A DNA stretch of 64,000 bases from PALSA-1353 sp036267155 (GCA_036267155.1 DATAWP010000025.1:1-64000); one strand, 5' to 3'. Shown: positions 1 to 8,900, counted from the first letter of the stretch. Notes: a model not told the origin generated them from the sequence alone. Made by a program: numbers and translations.

Positions 1-184
1 GAGCGCAATCCGTATCCACCGTGAAGTGCTGCGGACGAAGGGAACGCTGTTTGGCCGGGAGTTTTGGTCGCGCGGCTACTGCGTGAGCACGGTCGGATTG
101 AACGAGGAACAGATCCGGCAATACATTCGCGACCAGGAAAAAATGCAACGCGACTTAGACCAAGGCGAGCTAGAGTTCGAGTGA
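1..184 (+). CDS. tnpA: IS200/IS605-type transposase TnpA (C-terminal part, cut by window edge)
   Basis: The frame is open from base 2 and ends in TGA at 182-184, giving the last 60 residues of a protein. The stretch FGREFWSRGYCVSTVG followed by QIRQYIRDQEKM is the typical C-terminal end of Y1 (HUH-type) single-strand transposases of the IS200/IS605 family. The catalytic HUH motif and the active tyrosine would lie upstream, outside the window, so activity cannot be judged. The reading frame is intact as far as it is visible. Two hairpins follow at once (190-208 and 216-236), as expected at the right end of such an element. Family assignment is by recognition of the conserved tail. Confidence 0.85.
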   Translation, partial: SAIRIHREVLRTKGTLFGREFWSRGYCVSTVGLNEEQIRQYIRDQEKMQRDLDQGELEFE

Positions 185-189
185 TCCCC

Positions 190-208
190 AGGCCCCTTTT
201 AGGGGCCT
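190..208 (+). terminator. Hairpin after the IS200-like transposase gene
   Basis: An 8-bp perfect stem AGGCCCCT/AGGGGCCT with a TTT loop begins 5 bases after the tnpA stop. There is no long T tract behind it (CTTCCTC). It could stop transcription or belong to the structured transposon end. Confidence 0.5.
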
Positions 209-215
209 TCCTCAT

Positions 216-236
216 ACCACCGGTTCTACCGGTGGT
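216..236 (+). repeat. Perfect 9-bp hairpin in the IS200-type right end
   Basis: ACCACCGGT (216-224) and ACCGGTGGT (228-236) are perfect inverted repeats with a 3-base loop. Such short imperfect or perfect hairpins are what TnpA of the IS200/IS605 family recognises. The role is inferred from position. Confidence 0.5.
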
Positions 237-271
237 GGCTGATTTTCAAAGAGACCCACTGCCGGCGGTTC

Positions 272-290
272 GGTAATGGTTCAGTTTGAA
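272..290 (+). repeat. Left terminal inverted repeat of the IS1-family element
   Basis: GGTAATGGTTCAGTTTGAA is an exact reverse complement of 3069-3087. It is preceded by the target duplication GGCGGTTC (264-271). Confidence 0.9.
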
Positions 291-582
291 ATAAAATCAA
301 ATTCTGGTCAATATTGTGAGCATGGAAAGCTGCCCACTCTACAAAAAATTCACAATTCGCATCGAAAGTCAAAAGATTCGAGCGGACAGACAAATACGAC
401 ACATTCCTGGCATTCACGGGTCATGGTGCGAGCATATTCATTCGCCCGTATCGGAAGAAATCGCAAGACATACATTGGGCGGACCCCGCCTACTGAGATG
501 TGGGGGCGATTTGTCGAAGTGTCAGGTTCCCATAGAAATGCGCGGGGAAATTCGGCCAATCAATGGAGACTGACGCTGTTAG
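291..582. other. Non-coding stretch inside the IS1-family element
   Basis: This 292-bp AT-richer stretch lies between the left terminal repeat and the transposase stop codon. Short open frames exist on both strands but overlap each other and show no recognisable protein. I see no gene here. Confidence 0.5.
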
Positions 583-1407
583 TCAATCAATGAGCTTGAG
601 CAAATCCTCGATTTCCCAAACCGTCTTTGACAGGCCAGCGGCCATTGCTGGCGTGACACGGAGAGTCGAATGGATTTTGCAGTAGTTGTAGTGCATGACG
701 TACAGCGCGATTGCGTGGGCGTGATTCTCGGTTTTCTTGCTGTGTGCATTCGTGAGCCGAGTAAACTGGCGCATCCCCATTCGCATCGAAAGGTTCTGCC
801 GCTCAACGAATGATGTGGAAACGTGCATCGGTTCCGGTGTTCCGCAAACCTCTTCCTGCTTGCTCCCAATGACCTCCGGTGGGCTGTATCGACCGGGGCC
901 TGCCTCTTCTGGGCCGTAAATCTTCACAAGCTGGGCGTAGTCAACGTCGCCACCGAACGCGCCATCAACCGCGTCGAGATAGGCTTTCAGGCCATCGGTC
1001 GTAAGCTGCACCTTGCGGGCGAGTCGGTGAGCAACGTCACGCATGAACGCCTTGGCGTAACCTGCATCCCGCAATCCGATCATCCATGAAATCATCAATT
1101 TTGTGTCTGCGTCGATGGCGGTCCAAGTCCAAATATCACCGACTCCGAATTGTCCGCGCATGTCCGCTGGGACGTTCTTTTGCTTGGCGTAAACAAAGCT
1201 CCAGACCTCATCGCACTGAACGCGCCTTGTGAGCAAATGAGCAACGTGTTCATCGTGATATTTCGCGCAGGCCGCACCAAGATCGGCCAGCAACTTTAGA
1301 ACTGTGTTTTTTGCCGCGCCAGTCATCCGGCAAATGGCGTTGATGCCGACACCTTCCACGAGGCGCTGAACGATCCTAATCCGCGTATCTGTATCCAACT
1401 TGTTCAT
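583..1407 (-). CDS. IS1-family transposase (large, single-frame type)
   Basis: DDE transposase of 274 residues. An N-terminal helix-turn-helix region (TGAAKNTVLKLL) is followed by catalytic-type acidic residues at about D66 (QCDEVWSF), D138 (LTTDGLKAYL) and E202 (SFVERQNLSMRM). The MNKLDT start was chosen over an ATG 57 bases upstream because it matches the family start as I know it, and because a -35/-10 pair (TTGACA, 17 bases, CATATT) lies just ahead and would fall inside the longer version. There is no InsA/InsB-type frameshift: one frame encodes the whole enzyme, as in the archaeal/environmental branch of the IS1 family. It should act at the 19-bp ends of the 272-3087 element. Frame intact. 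Confidence 0.9.
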   Translation of the reverse strand: MNKLDTDTRIRIVQRLVEGVGINAICRMTGAAKNTVLKLLADLGAACAKYHDEHVAHLLTRRVQCDEVWSFVYAKQKNVPADMRGQFGVGDIWTWTAIDADTKLMISWMIGLRDAGYAKAFMRDVAHRLARKVQLTTDGLKAYLDAVDGAFGGDVDYAQLVKIYGPEEAGPGRYSPPEVIGSKQEEVCGTPEPMHVSTSFVERQNLSMRMGMRQFTRLTNAHSKKTENHAHAIALYVMHYNYCKIHSTLRVTPAMAAGLSKTVWEIEDLLKLID

Positions 1408-1414
1408 ACTGAAC

Positions 1415-1443
1415 AATATGCTTGCTCGACAAGGCACTGTCAA
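1415..1443 (-). promoter_or_regulatory. Promoter of the IS1-family transposase gene
   Basis: On the minus strand TTGACA (1438-1443), a 17-base spacer, then CATATT (1415-1420). The start codon at 1407 lies only 7 bases after the -10 box, so the transcript would be leaderless or nearly so. Confidence 0.6.
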
Positions 1444-1464
1444 CTGAAAATCCGCATATTTCAA

Positions 1465-1784
1465 ACCCGCGCCACAGAACGACTTGCGCGCAAAATCATT
1501 GAATTGGCGGATTTACGTTGATGTGACCCGCAGCGATCCGTAAAATAGCTCTTTTAATGGGCAGGAAAAAATGAAATCGCGTAGAACCAAACGGCGGATA
1601 CCGAACAAGAAAAAGATCGGAAAAACCAAGTCATTAACGAAGATGTATAGCCGGTATTTTGTGCCGTCGCCCGTGGCAATTAACGAGCGAAGGGGAGACT
1701 CGCTTGAGCAGCCATCGCCCTTCAAATCTGTTCCAAGCATCGTTACTTATGGTGCTAATCAGCCCCCGCTCTTAGAATACGCGG
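1465..1784. other. Intergenic stretch between transposase and cargo gene
   Basis: This 320-bp stretch contains a rightward open frame (1571-1792; 73 codons, start MKSRRTKRR) with no recognisable similarity. It overlaps the start of the next gene by 8 bases. I do not call it a gene. The 3' part carries the probable -10 box (TAGAAT, 1773-1778) of the protease gene. Confidence 0.4.
1773..1778 (+). promoter_or_regulatory. Probable -10 box of the cargo protease gene
   Basis: TAGAAT ends 6 bases before the ATG at 1785. No ribosome-binding site precedes the ATG and no clear -35 is visible. The spacing suits leaderless initiation. Confidence 0.35.
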
Positions 1785-2795
1785 ATGCCTGATTGGAGCC
1801 AAGTTCTCAACGAAATTGTGACCTTGCAGCAAGAGCAACTGGCCCACTCTATGCGTCATCGGAGTGCGGTGGACCAAGCGATTACGTTGGTCAGACAAAA
1901 GTATCTGCGAGAGCTTGCTGCTCACACTACCCGCAACGTCATCGCCTATTATTCGGGTTTCCTCTCGAAACCGGAGTTCCGCTCCGAAATCAACGATGAA
2001 GACAAAAATGGGTTTATGATGGCCGTTCACCGCATGAAGACGGTATCTGGACTCGATTTGATCCTTCATACACAAGGCGGGGACATTGCTTCCACGCAGT
2101 CTATTGTTCACTATTTGCATGAGAAGTTCGGCAATGACATCCGAGCAATAGTACCGCAAATTGCAATGTCAGCGGGGACAATGATGGCTTGTTCTTGCAA
2201 AGAAATCCTCATGGGCAAGCACTCCAACCTTGGGCCGATTGATCCACACCTGAACGGCGTTCCCGCCTACGGGGTTATTGCGGAGTTCAAGAGGGCCGCG
2301 AACGAGATAAAGCGTGATCCCGCCAAACTGGCGATCTGGCAGCCGATTATAAGCCAATACCGGCCGACATTTTTGGGCCGATGCGAAAACGCCATCAGGT
2401 GGTCAAATCGTTTTGTAACCGATCAGTTGCGTACCGTCATGTTCGACGGAAAAACAACCCCAGAAAAGAAAAAGGCGCGCCAAATGTCCCACAGTATCGT
2501 TGCAAAACTGACGGACTACACTGGCAACAAGACGCATACCCGCCACATTCACATTCAGGAATTGCAGACAATGGGGCTGAAGATCATTCCGCTCGAAACC
2601 AAAGGAGAATTTGAAGAGAAGCTACAGGATTTAGTGCTAACCGTTCACCACTGTTATATGCACCTTCTGATGAACACCCCAGCGTATAAGATTATTGAAA
2701 ACCACCTTGGGGCGGCCATGATTAAGCAGACCATCGAACAACCAAGAACTACTCCCCGCTTTGGGCAGCCCAACGCCGAGCCGCTGCCTTCTTAG
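1785..2795 (+). CDS. SDH/SppA-like serine protease of the ClpP fold (transposon cargo)
   Basis: A 336-residue protein. The crotonase/ClpP-fold signature is clear: LHTQGGD at 95-100 (oxyanion loop after a beta strand), MSAGTMMA with the likely nucleophile Ser129, and GPIDP at 150-154. These are hallmarks of the SDH_sah (serine dehydrogenase proteinase) branch related to SppA and ClpP. There is no signal peptide or membrane segment, so it should act in the cytoplasm. It starts ATG after a -10-like box with no Shine-Dalgarno, and its 3' end overlaps the convergent 2749-3012 gene by 47 bases. It lies inside an IS1-family element and is therefore mobile. Substrate unknown; a defence or host-takeover protease role would be speculation. 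Confidence 0.8.
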   Translation: MPDWSQVLNEIVTLQQEQLAHSMRHRSAVDQAITLVRQKYLRELAAHTTRNVIAYYSGFLSKPEFRSEINDEDKNGFMMAVHRMKTVSGLDLILHTQGGDIASTQSIVHYLHEKFGNDIRAIVPQIAMSAGTMMACSCKEILMGKHSNLGPIDPHLNGVPAYGVIAEFKRAANEIKRDPAKLAIWQPIISQYRPTFLGRCENAIRWSNRFVTDQLRTVMFDGKTTPEKKKARQMSHSIVAKLTDYTGNKTHTRHIHIQELQTMGLKIIPLETKGEFEEKLQDLVLTVHHCYMHLLMNTPAYKIIENHLGAAMIKQTIEQPRTTPRFGQPNAEPLPS

Positions 2796-3012
2796 CGATG
2801 GCTCTGCGTTTTGCTTTAGACAGCGCTTTGGCCCGTGCCTTTCCCCCCTTGCTCGCCCCCAGCTTGCTCAACGCGACCGCGTGAGGATTGCGGGTATCAT
2901 TTGGTGGTGGCGATCCGGGTGGTAGGATTTGCGGGCCATTTCCTGTTGCTGAGTCCAAAACATCCTTGGCTATTTGGGTAAAATCCCGTCGTTTGCTTGC
3001 TCGTGCTGGCAT
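2749..3012 (-). CDS. Small basic protein with KGGKARA motif (transposon cargo)
   Basis: An 87-residue, Lys/Arg/Ala-rich protein. The N-terminal part reads DFTQIAKDVLDSATG, then a Pro-rich linker, then a conserved-looking tail with ALSKLGASKGGKARAKAL and AIAKKAAARRW. Small proteins with this LGxxGGKARAxxLS...KAAxxRW tail recur in mobile and phage-like regions of many bacteria; I know no proven function. The charge suggests nucleic-acid binding (inference). It converges on, and overlaps by 47 bases, the 3' end of the protease gene, and ends close to the element's right terminal repeat. It appears intact. Confidence 0.6.
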   Translation of the reverse strand: MPARASKRRDFTQIAKDVLDSATGNGPQILPPGSPPPNDTRNPHAVALSKLGASKGGKARAKALSKAKRRAIAKKAAARRWAAQSGE

Positions 3013-3068
3013 GACCCGACCTTGCCATAAATCTTAGTCAGCGTCAAACTAATTCGCGGATTTCAAAA

Positions 3069-3087
3069 TTCAAACTGAACCATTACC
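3069..3087 (-). repeat. Right terminal inverted repeat of the IS1-family element
   Basis: Exact reverse complement of 272-290. It is followed by the second target-duplication copy GGCGGTTC at 3088-3095. Confidence 0.9.
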
Positions 3088-3125
3088 GGCGGTTCCGGTA
3101 ATGGCAACAATTATCGAACCATCGA

Positions 3126-3131
3126 TATAAT
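3126..3131 (+). promoter_or_regulatory. -10 box TATAAT ahead of the 3138 gene
   Basis: A perfect TATAAT lies 6 bases before the GTG start at 3138. There is no room for a ribosome-binding site, so the mRNA would be leaderless. No good -35 is seen. Confidence 0.5.
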
Positions 3132-3137
3132 GAGGCT

Positions 3138-3380
3138 GTGACCATTCAGGAAATCCAGCGACTGCGGGAGAAAAAGCCGTTCCAGCCGTTCCGAATCCTG
3201 ACGGCCGACGGAGAAAGCTATGACGTGATGCATCCGGAATATCTCGGCCAAACGCCGTCCGGGGGGGTCATCATGATTGGCCTGCCGGACGATTCGAGCG
3301 TGCGTCTGGATTTATTGCTCGTCACCGGAATTCAAGAGGGGATCAAACCGCGAAGGAATGGGTCAAGAACACGCCGCTAA
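3138..3380 (+). CDS. Small conserved planctomycete-type protein
   Basis: 80 residues from a GTG start. The pattern is MTIQEIQRLREKKPFQPFRI, then DGESYDVMHPEYL, then DLLLVTGIQ. I recognise the layout (a short helix, FxPFRIxxxDG, a histidine-proline site and a final LLLVTGI strand) as a small family common in planctomycetes and of unknown function. There is no signal peptide. The 3' end overlaps the convergent fcl gene by 4 bases. The start follows a perfect TATAAT by 6 bases. Confidence 0.65.
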   Translation: MTIQEIQRLREKKPFQPFRILTADGESYDVMHPEYLGQTPSGGVIMIGLPDDSSVRLDLLLVTGIQEGIKPRRNGSRTRR

Positions 3381-4351
3381 GCGCGACTCGGCGTGTAATC
3401 GCGTTCGGTCAGCTCGCCACGATGGGATTCGAACCACGCGATCGTTTTCTTCAGCCCGTTCTCCAGCGATGTCTCTGCGGTGAAGCCGATGGCCGTTTTG
3501 GCACGGCTCACATCAAGACATCGCCGCGGCTGGCCGTCGGGCTTGGAAGGGTCCCATTCTATTTTGCCGGTGAAGTTGCTGAGGCGGGCGATCAGTTCCG
3601 TTAAATCCTTGATCGTGATTTCCCTGCCGCTGCCTAGATTCATCGGGTCCGGCGAATCGTATTTCTCCAGCGACAGGACGATTCCCCGGGCGCAGTCCTC
3701 GACGTAAAGAAATTCCCGGCTGGCTGAGCCGGTGCCCCACGCGGTGATCTGTTTTTGGCCAGCCAGTCTTGCCTCGACGCATTTGCGGATCAGGGCGGGG
3801 ATGACGTGGCTGGAATGTGGATGGAAATTGTCGCGCGGGCCGTAGAGGTTTACCGGCAATAGATAAATCGCGTTGAGGCCGTATTGCTCGCGATATGCTT
3901 GGCACATGACCAGCAGGGATTTTTTCGCCACGCCGTAGGGGGCGTTGGTTTCTTCGGGGTATCCGTTCCACAGTTCGCTTTCGCGGAAGGGGACGGGCGT
4001 GAATTTCGGATAAGCGCAGATCGTTCCGATCTGAACGAATTTCTTGACGGCGTTGATTCTCGCCAGCTCGATGAGGTGCAGGCCCATGGCGAGATTGGCG
4101 AAGAAGAACCGGCCGGGGTTGTCGCGGTTGGCGCCGATGCCGCCGACTTCGGCGGCCAGGTGCATCACGATGTCGGGGCGAAACTCGCGATAAAGTCGCT
4201 GCGCATCCGCTTCCCGCGTCAGATCGAAGTCTTTGCGGCGGGGGATGAAGATGTTCTGGTATCCGCGGGCGCGGAGGATTTCGACGACAAAGGATCCGAC
4301 GAATCCGGCTCCGCCGGTCACGACGATGCGATCGGTGAATGAGACGGTCAT
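3377..4351 (-). CDS. fcl: GDP-L-fucose synthase
   Basis: A 324-residue short-chain dehydrogenase/reductase. It should catalyse the epimerase/reductase step from GDP-4-keto-6-deoxy-mannose to GDP-L-fucose with NADPH. Visible: the Rossmann motif VVTGGAGFVGS at 10-20, the YxxxK pair Tyr139/Lys143 (NAPYGVAKK), GTICAYPK around 109-116 with the family cysteine at 112, and HPHSSHVIPALI. At the usual catalytic Ser position a Thr (Thr110) stands, a conservative change. It overlaps the upstream gmd stop by 4 bases, so the two enzymes of the pathway are translationally coupled. They supply activated fucose for surface glycans. Confidence 0.93.
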   Translation of the reverse strand: MTVSFTDRIVVTGGAGFVGSFVVEILRARGYQNIFIPRRKDFDLTREADAQRLYREFRPDIVMHLAAEVGGIGANRDNPGRFFFANLAMGLHLIELARINAVKKFVQIGTICAYPKFTPVPFRESELWNGYPEETNAPYGVAKKSLLVMCQAYREQYGLNAIYLLPVNLYGPRDNFHPHSSHVIPALIRKCVEARLAGQKQITAWGTGSASREFLYVEDCARGIVLSLEKYDSPDPMNLGSGREITIKDLTELIARLSNFTGKIEWDPSKPDGQPRRCLDVSRAKTAIGFTAETSLENGLKKTIAWFESHRGELTERDYTPSRA

Positions 4352-5376
4352 GTTTTTTTTGCCCGCTCGGCCAGGATCACTTCGCTTTTGGCCAGTTGCA
4401 GGTCGGCATCGGTCATCATCTTCGCCAGCGCCTTGAAGGTGATTTTAGGCGACCAGTTCAGGATTTGCCGGGCCTTGGCGGCGTCGCCGAGGAGCACATC
4501 CACTTCGGCGGGGCGGAAATATCGCGGATCGACCTCGACGTATTTCTTCCAATCCAGATCGAGATGGCCGAAGACTTCGTCGAGGAATTCGCGGACGCTG
4601 TGGGTTTCGCCGGTGGCGATGACGAAATCGTCGGGGGTAGCCTGCTGGAGCATGAGCCACATCGCCTCGACATAATCGCCGGCGAATCCCCAGTCGCGTT
4701 TGGCGTCGAGATTGCCGAGATACAGTTTTTTCTGCAGCCCCTCCTTGATGCGCGTGGCGGCGCGGGTGATTTTGCGGGTGACGAAGGTTTCGCCGCGGCG
4801 AGGGCTTTCGTGGTTAAACAGAATGCCGTTGCAGGCGAACATCTTGTAGCTCTCGCGGTAGTTGACCGTTTGCCAATAGCTGAAGACTTTCGCGCAGGCG
4901 TAGGGGCTGCGGGGATAAAACGGCGTCGTTTCGGTTTGCGGAGTTTGCACCGCCTTGCCGTACATCTCGCTGCTGGATGCCTGATAAAACCGGATCGGCA
5001 ACCCGGTATCGCGGATGGCTTCGAGGAAACTCATCGTTCCCAGGGCATCGACGGCGACGGTGTAAACGGGCTGATCGAAACTGACGCGCACGTGGGATTG
5101 CGCGCCGAGATTGTACACCTCATCGGGCCGGACGCGCGTCAGGATTTCGCGCAGCCCGGTGCCGTCGACCAGGTCGCCGTAGTGAAGGAAAAGATGCGCC
5201 TGCGAATCGTGGGGGTCGCGATACAGGTGACCAATCCGGTCGGTGTTGAATGAACTGCTCCGGCGGATGATGCCGTGCACATCGTACCCCTGGGCAAGGA
5301 GGAATTCGGCGAGATAAGAACCGTCCTGGCCCGTAATGCCGGAAATAAGGGCTTTCTTGCGGCTGGCGGATTGCAT
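4348..5376 (-). CDS. gmd: GDP-mannose 4,6-dehydratase
   Basis: 342 residues from the ATG at 5376. A longer frame to 5505 exists, but the family starts just before the nucleotide-binding loop, which here follows MQSASRKKALI. It converts GDP-D-mannose to GDP-4-keto-6-deoxymannose, the substrate of the next gene. Motifs: GITGQDGSYLAEFLL at 13-27, SSSEMYG at 134-140 with the catalytic Glu137, and Tyr159/Lys163 in SPYACAK. The ATG of fcl overlaps its stop (ATGA type). Cytoplasmic and intact. Confidence 0.94.
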   Translation of the reverse strand: MQSASRKKALISGITGQDGSYLAEFLLAQGYDVHGIIRRSSSFNTDRIGHLYRDPHDSQAHLFLHYGDLVDGTGLREILTRVRPDEVYNLGAQSHVRVSFDQPVYTVAVDALGTMSFLEAIRDTGLPIRFYQASSSEMYGKAVQTPQTETTPFYPRSPYACAKVFSYWQTVNYRESYKMFACNGILFNHESPRRGETFVTRKITRAATRIKEGLQKKLYLGNLDAKRDWGFAGDYVEAMWLMLQQATPDDFVIATGETHSVREFLDEVFGHLDLDWKKYVEVDPRYFRPAEVDVLLGDAAKARQILNWSPKITFKALAKMMTDADLQLAKSEVILAERAKKT

Positions 5377-5445
5377 TAGAATGCTCCGAATGGTGCGTGC
5401 ACCACAACAAAGAGGGGAAATTAGCGGCAGCACGGCGGGCTTGCA

Positions 5446-5991
5446 ATGATCGAAAATCATATTAGCACCGCGGACTTCGGCGAGCTCAGTCGAGCCGAGA
5501 CGCACAGATCGCAGAGAAAATGCGCGGGCAAAGCGTTTCCCCCGCGCGTTTTCTTCTCCGCGCCTTCCGCGTCTTTGCGGTTCAATCTCATCTTCACATT
5601 GGCGGTGATTGCGCTCGCCAGCTCAGCGATCGGCCAGGAATTGGCGCCGGTGCCGTTTTACTATGCGACCGGGACAATCTTCACGCCGCAGGTCACGACG
5701 CTGGTGGTGGGGGTGAACGAGAACGTCGGTCAGGCCGTCGTCTCCGGGGACCGGAAGCACGTGTCTCTCAACGTCGATGCCAGCCTGCTCGGTTCGCCGA
5801 CGATTCGGCGATTTGAGTATCAGAAGCGGGGCTTGGGGTTTGTCGGAAGCGGCGCCGAGCCGCGCATGGCGCCGGCGAGCGCGGGAAACGGCCTGACGCC
5901 GTCCATCGCGGCGCTGCCCAGCGAAATCGCGCCGGCCGTGTCTTTTCTGAATAGGCCAGGAATGGTTTTGATCGCGCCTTTGGAAAAATAA
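5446..5991 (+). CDS. Secreted or anchored protein of unknown function
   Basis: Up to 181 residues. The first about 43 residues look untypical, and a TTG at 5575 would give a clean signal peptide (LRFNLIFTLAVIALASSAIG). I suspect the true start is there, which gives about 139 residues. The mature part (PFYYATGTIFTPQVTTLVVG onwards) has no family I recognise. Its GERKHVSLNVD-like middle resembles outer-membrane secretin-associated regions only loosely. It ends 2 bases before the AsmA-like gene, so the two are probably one operon. The leader region holds an imperfect palindrome (CGCAGAGAAA with TTCTCCGCG). Confidence 0.5.
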   Translation: MIENHISTADFGELSRAETHRSQRKCAGKAFPPRVFFSAPSASLRFNLIFTLAVIALASSAIGQELAPVPFYYATGTIFTPQVTTLVVGVNENVGQAVVSGDRKHVSLNVDASLLGSPTIRRFEYQKRGLGFVGSGAEPRMAPASAGNGLTPSIAALPSEIAPAVSFLNRPGMVLIAPLEK

Positions 5992-5993
5992 AT

Positions 5994-8900
5994 ATGACGC
6001 AGAATCAGTCTGATGAGAACGATCCGACTCAACCGACGGATCAAACGCCCGAGCAACAGCCACCGCGGAAAAAGAGAAAACGCCGCCTGCTGCTCAAGAT
6101 CGTCGCGACGGTGATCGTCCTCATCATCCTTCTGGTGATCCTCGCCCCCACGATCCTCAGCACCGGCGTGGTGCGGGAAATGGTTGTCGGACGGATCAAT
6201 CGTTCGGCGCTCAACGGAAAACTGAACATCAAGGATTGGTCGTTCGGATGGACGAGCGGCGTCCGCATCGACGGGGTGGACCTGACCGATGCCGACAACG
6301 AGCATCTGGTTTCAGCGGCGGAAATTGACGTGCCGGTGTCGCTGCTGAAGGCGGCGACGGGCAATATCGACCTGGGTGACGTGACCATCAGCGGCGTCGA
6401 TGTCAACGCGGTAATCGATCGCAACGGAAACCTGAACATTCTTCAGGCGATCAAGCCAAGCAACAAGCGGCCGAGCAGCAAGTCGGCCAAATTGCCCAAC
6501 ATCAAGGGCGTGATTCATCTCAAGCAGATCACCGGCACGCTCCAGGATGATCCGGACAGGATGACGATTGGGTTGGACTCAAAAACTCCGCTGAATGCGA
6601 CGATCACGATCAAAGATATCAATCAGCCGATCGAAGATACCGTGGATTTGGGCCTTCAACTCCAGGAAAGAAATCTGGTGAACGTGAAGGTCAGCGGGAC
6701 GCTCTCGGCGATCCGGAACAATCGGGTGGCCGTCGATCACCTGGCGGCGAACCAGACGATTGAATTGTCGGATGGAGATTTGGCTCCGCTGGCGCAGGTG
6801 CTGCGGGCGCGAGGCTTGAATCTGAACGTGATCGGGACGATGAGTGGAAAGATCACGGCGACGATTAACACGCTGAATAACATCTCGGCGAACGTGGGAA
6901 TCCAGGTCGCGGATTTGTCGGCCGGCGGCGGGGAGCTGGCAGGGGACACCGTCGCGTTTCGGAGTGTGCAGCTTGGGCTGAAGGCGTCGATGACCGGCGG
7001 CAAGAACGCGGCGATCAAATTGGACCTGCCGATCACGGCCCAGGCCAGCGGATCGAAGCAGGCGGACCAGATCACCGTCCACGCGGATGTGCCGGAAGAT
7101 TCTTTATTGCAGACGGCGGATGTTTTTAAGGCAATCGCGGCGCGCTTGGCGCAGGGAAAGGCGCCGGCCACGGCCGAAACGGTGACGATCGCCGGGGCGG
7201 GGGAAATAAGAATCTCCGCGGATTTGAACATCGCCAATCTCGTCAGCCAGGTTCCGCATTTAACGCACCTGGAGGCTGGGACGGCTCTCAACAGCGGCCG
7301 GTTGACGCACGAGACGACCGTCACGCTCGCGGATGGCAACGCCGTTATTGCCAGCGAAACGCATCTGAAGAATTTCAGCGGGACCAACGGTGGACAGCCG
7401 GTGCGGCTGAGCGATATCGACGCGGCGGCTGGCGTGACTGCCAAAGGCGGTCCTCGGCCGGAGCTTCGCGACATCAGGCTGAGCCTGAACAGCGCGCTGG
7501 CCAGCGTCCAAGGCGGCGGTGAAACGCTTGGGAAAATCAATTTCCAGGGCACCAGCGATTTGAAGAAGGTCCAGCAGCAGTTGGGGCAGATCATCGATCT
7601 GGATGCGATGCTGCGCGCGCCGGCCGGGTCGCACGTTTCCCTCGGTGGAACAGTGGCTTTTCATGCACACACGGACGGCGATCTGACGGCGGCCGACAGC
7701 AACGTCGCGGTTGGGGCGGATTTCAGCGCAACCGATGTTGACGTCAACATCCCGGGCCGGCGCCCGATCAGCGAGCCAAAGCTCACCGCAACGATCGGCG
7801 GGAATCTGCACCATACGGCCAGCCAATTCGTCCAGGCCGCGCATGACCTTTCGGTCGCGATCCAATCGCCGGCGATCGATTTCCAGGCCGTGACGGACGT
7901 GAATGTCGGCGGGAAATTCGGCGTGAGCGTTCCCTCGTTCGCGATTTCGCAAGGCACGATTGATCCGCGGCTTCTGCAGGAGGAATTTGGCGGGGTGCTG
8001 TCGCTGTTTGTTCCGCCGCCGGCGACCGGCGAGGAGCCGAACATTGTTCAGAGAATCGCGGACAATTCCGTGCGCGTCGCATCGGGCAGCATCATCATTT
8101 CCGGGAAGGGACGATTCGACCAGAGCGGATTCGGCTTCCAGCAGCCGCTGGAGATTCAAATAAAGCCCACGGATTTGACCGTGGCGGATGAATTGGGAAC
8201 CGTGCAAACGGTGCATGTTCCGCCGATGTCGGTTGTCGTTTCGGCGACCGGCTCGGTGAGCGATCGGAACGTCGCGACGGTGAAGAACCTGACGCTGACG
8301 ACGATGGTCGGGACGCAGCCAAGCCCGCTGCTGGACCTGGGATTTTCGTCCGATGTGACCGTGGAGGGCAGTGGATCGATTTCCGCGCCGCGGATTCAGT
8401 TGAGCAAATGCCAGGCGGACTTGGCGGGTTTGCAATCGGCATTTGGGCCGCTGTTGCCGCTGGTGATTCCCGCGCCGGCTGCCGCGGCGACGCAGCCGTC
8501 GATCGCGCAGGCGATCGCGCAGAATGTTTTGGTCTGCACGTCCGGGAAATTGACGGCTTCGATGGTTGGTTCATATGACGGGACGACGTTCACGATCTCG
8601 CAGCCGCTAACGGTTTCGATTGCGGATTTCTCGCTGCAGCAGAGCGGCGGCGGGCCGAGCAGTGCTCCGATCAACGATCAGACTCTGGCGGCGGCGATCG
8701 GCGGATCGGTGTCGATGAGTGACGGGAACATTCACGCGGATTTGCAAACGATGTCGCTGCAAATTGGGGATTTGCTGAAAATTCAGGGCGATCCGCAGTC
8801 GCCGCTGAACGTGACGCTGTCGCCGGCGGGAACGCTGGCGGCGTCGGGAACGGTGCGGCTCGCCGGGGCGGATTTGCCGAAGCTGCTGAAGTTGGCGGCG

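Larger units (their letters stand above)
1..271 (+). mobile_element. Right part of an IS200/IS605-family element
   Basis: This consists of the TnpA tail plus a hairpin-rich right end. Elements of this family have subterminal hairpins instead of inverted repeats. If the IS1-family element at 272-3087 and one copy of its 8-bp duplication are removed, the sequence rejoins as GCCGGCGGTTCCGGTAATGG, itself a potential hairpin (TGCCGG/CCGGTA). The right end was therefore probably split by the later insertion and continues at about 3088-3110. The exact right boundary cannot be fixed without a second copy. Confidence 0.6.
272..3087. mobile_element. IS1-family transposable element with cargo genes (2816 bp)
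   Basis: The ends are 19-bp perfect inverted repeats (272-290 and 3069-3087) beginning GGTAATGGTTC, close to the GGTAATG start of IS1 ends. They are flanked by an exact 8-bp direct repeat GGCGGTTC at 264-271 and 3088-3095, the target duplication. Inside are a leftward IS1-type transposase (583-1407), a rightward SDH/SppA-like protease gene (1785-2795) and a leftward small basic-protein gene (2749-3012). At 2.8 kb it is much longer than a minimal IS1-type element, so the latter two genes are cargo. Perfect repeats and duplication indicate a fairly recent insertion. Confidence 0.9.

Noticed and set aside
1571..1792. 73-codon frame ahead of the cargo protease
   Set aside because: No similarity, no ribosome site, and it overlaps the next start.
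4339..5253. Long frame antisense to gmd
   Set aside because: Shadow of a certain enzyme gene; no motif.
7260..8435. Long open frame antisense to the AsmA-like gene (also 9102-10109)
   Set aside because: Arg/His-rich shadow translation of a high-GC gene with no recognisable domain or start signal.
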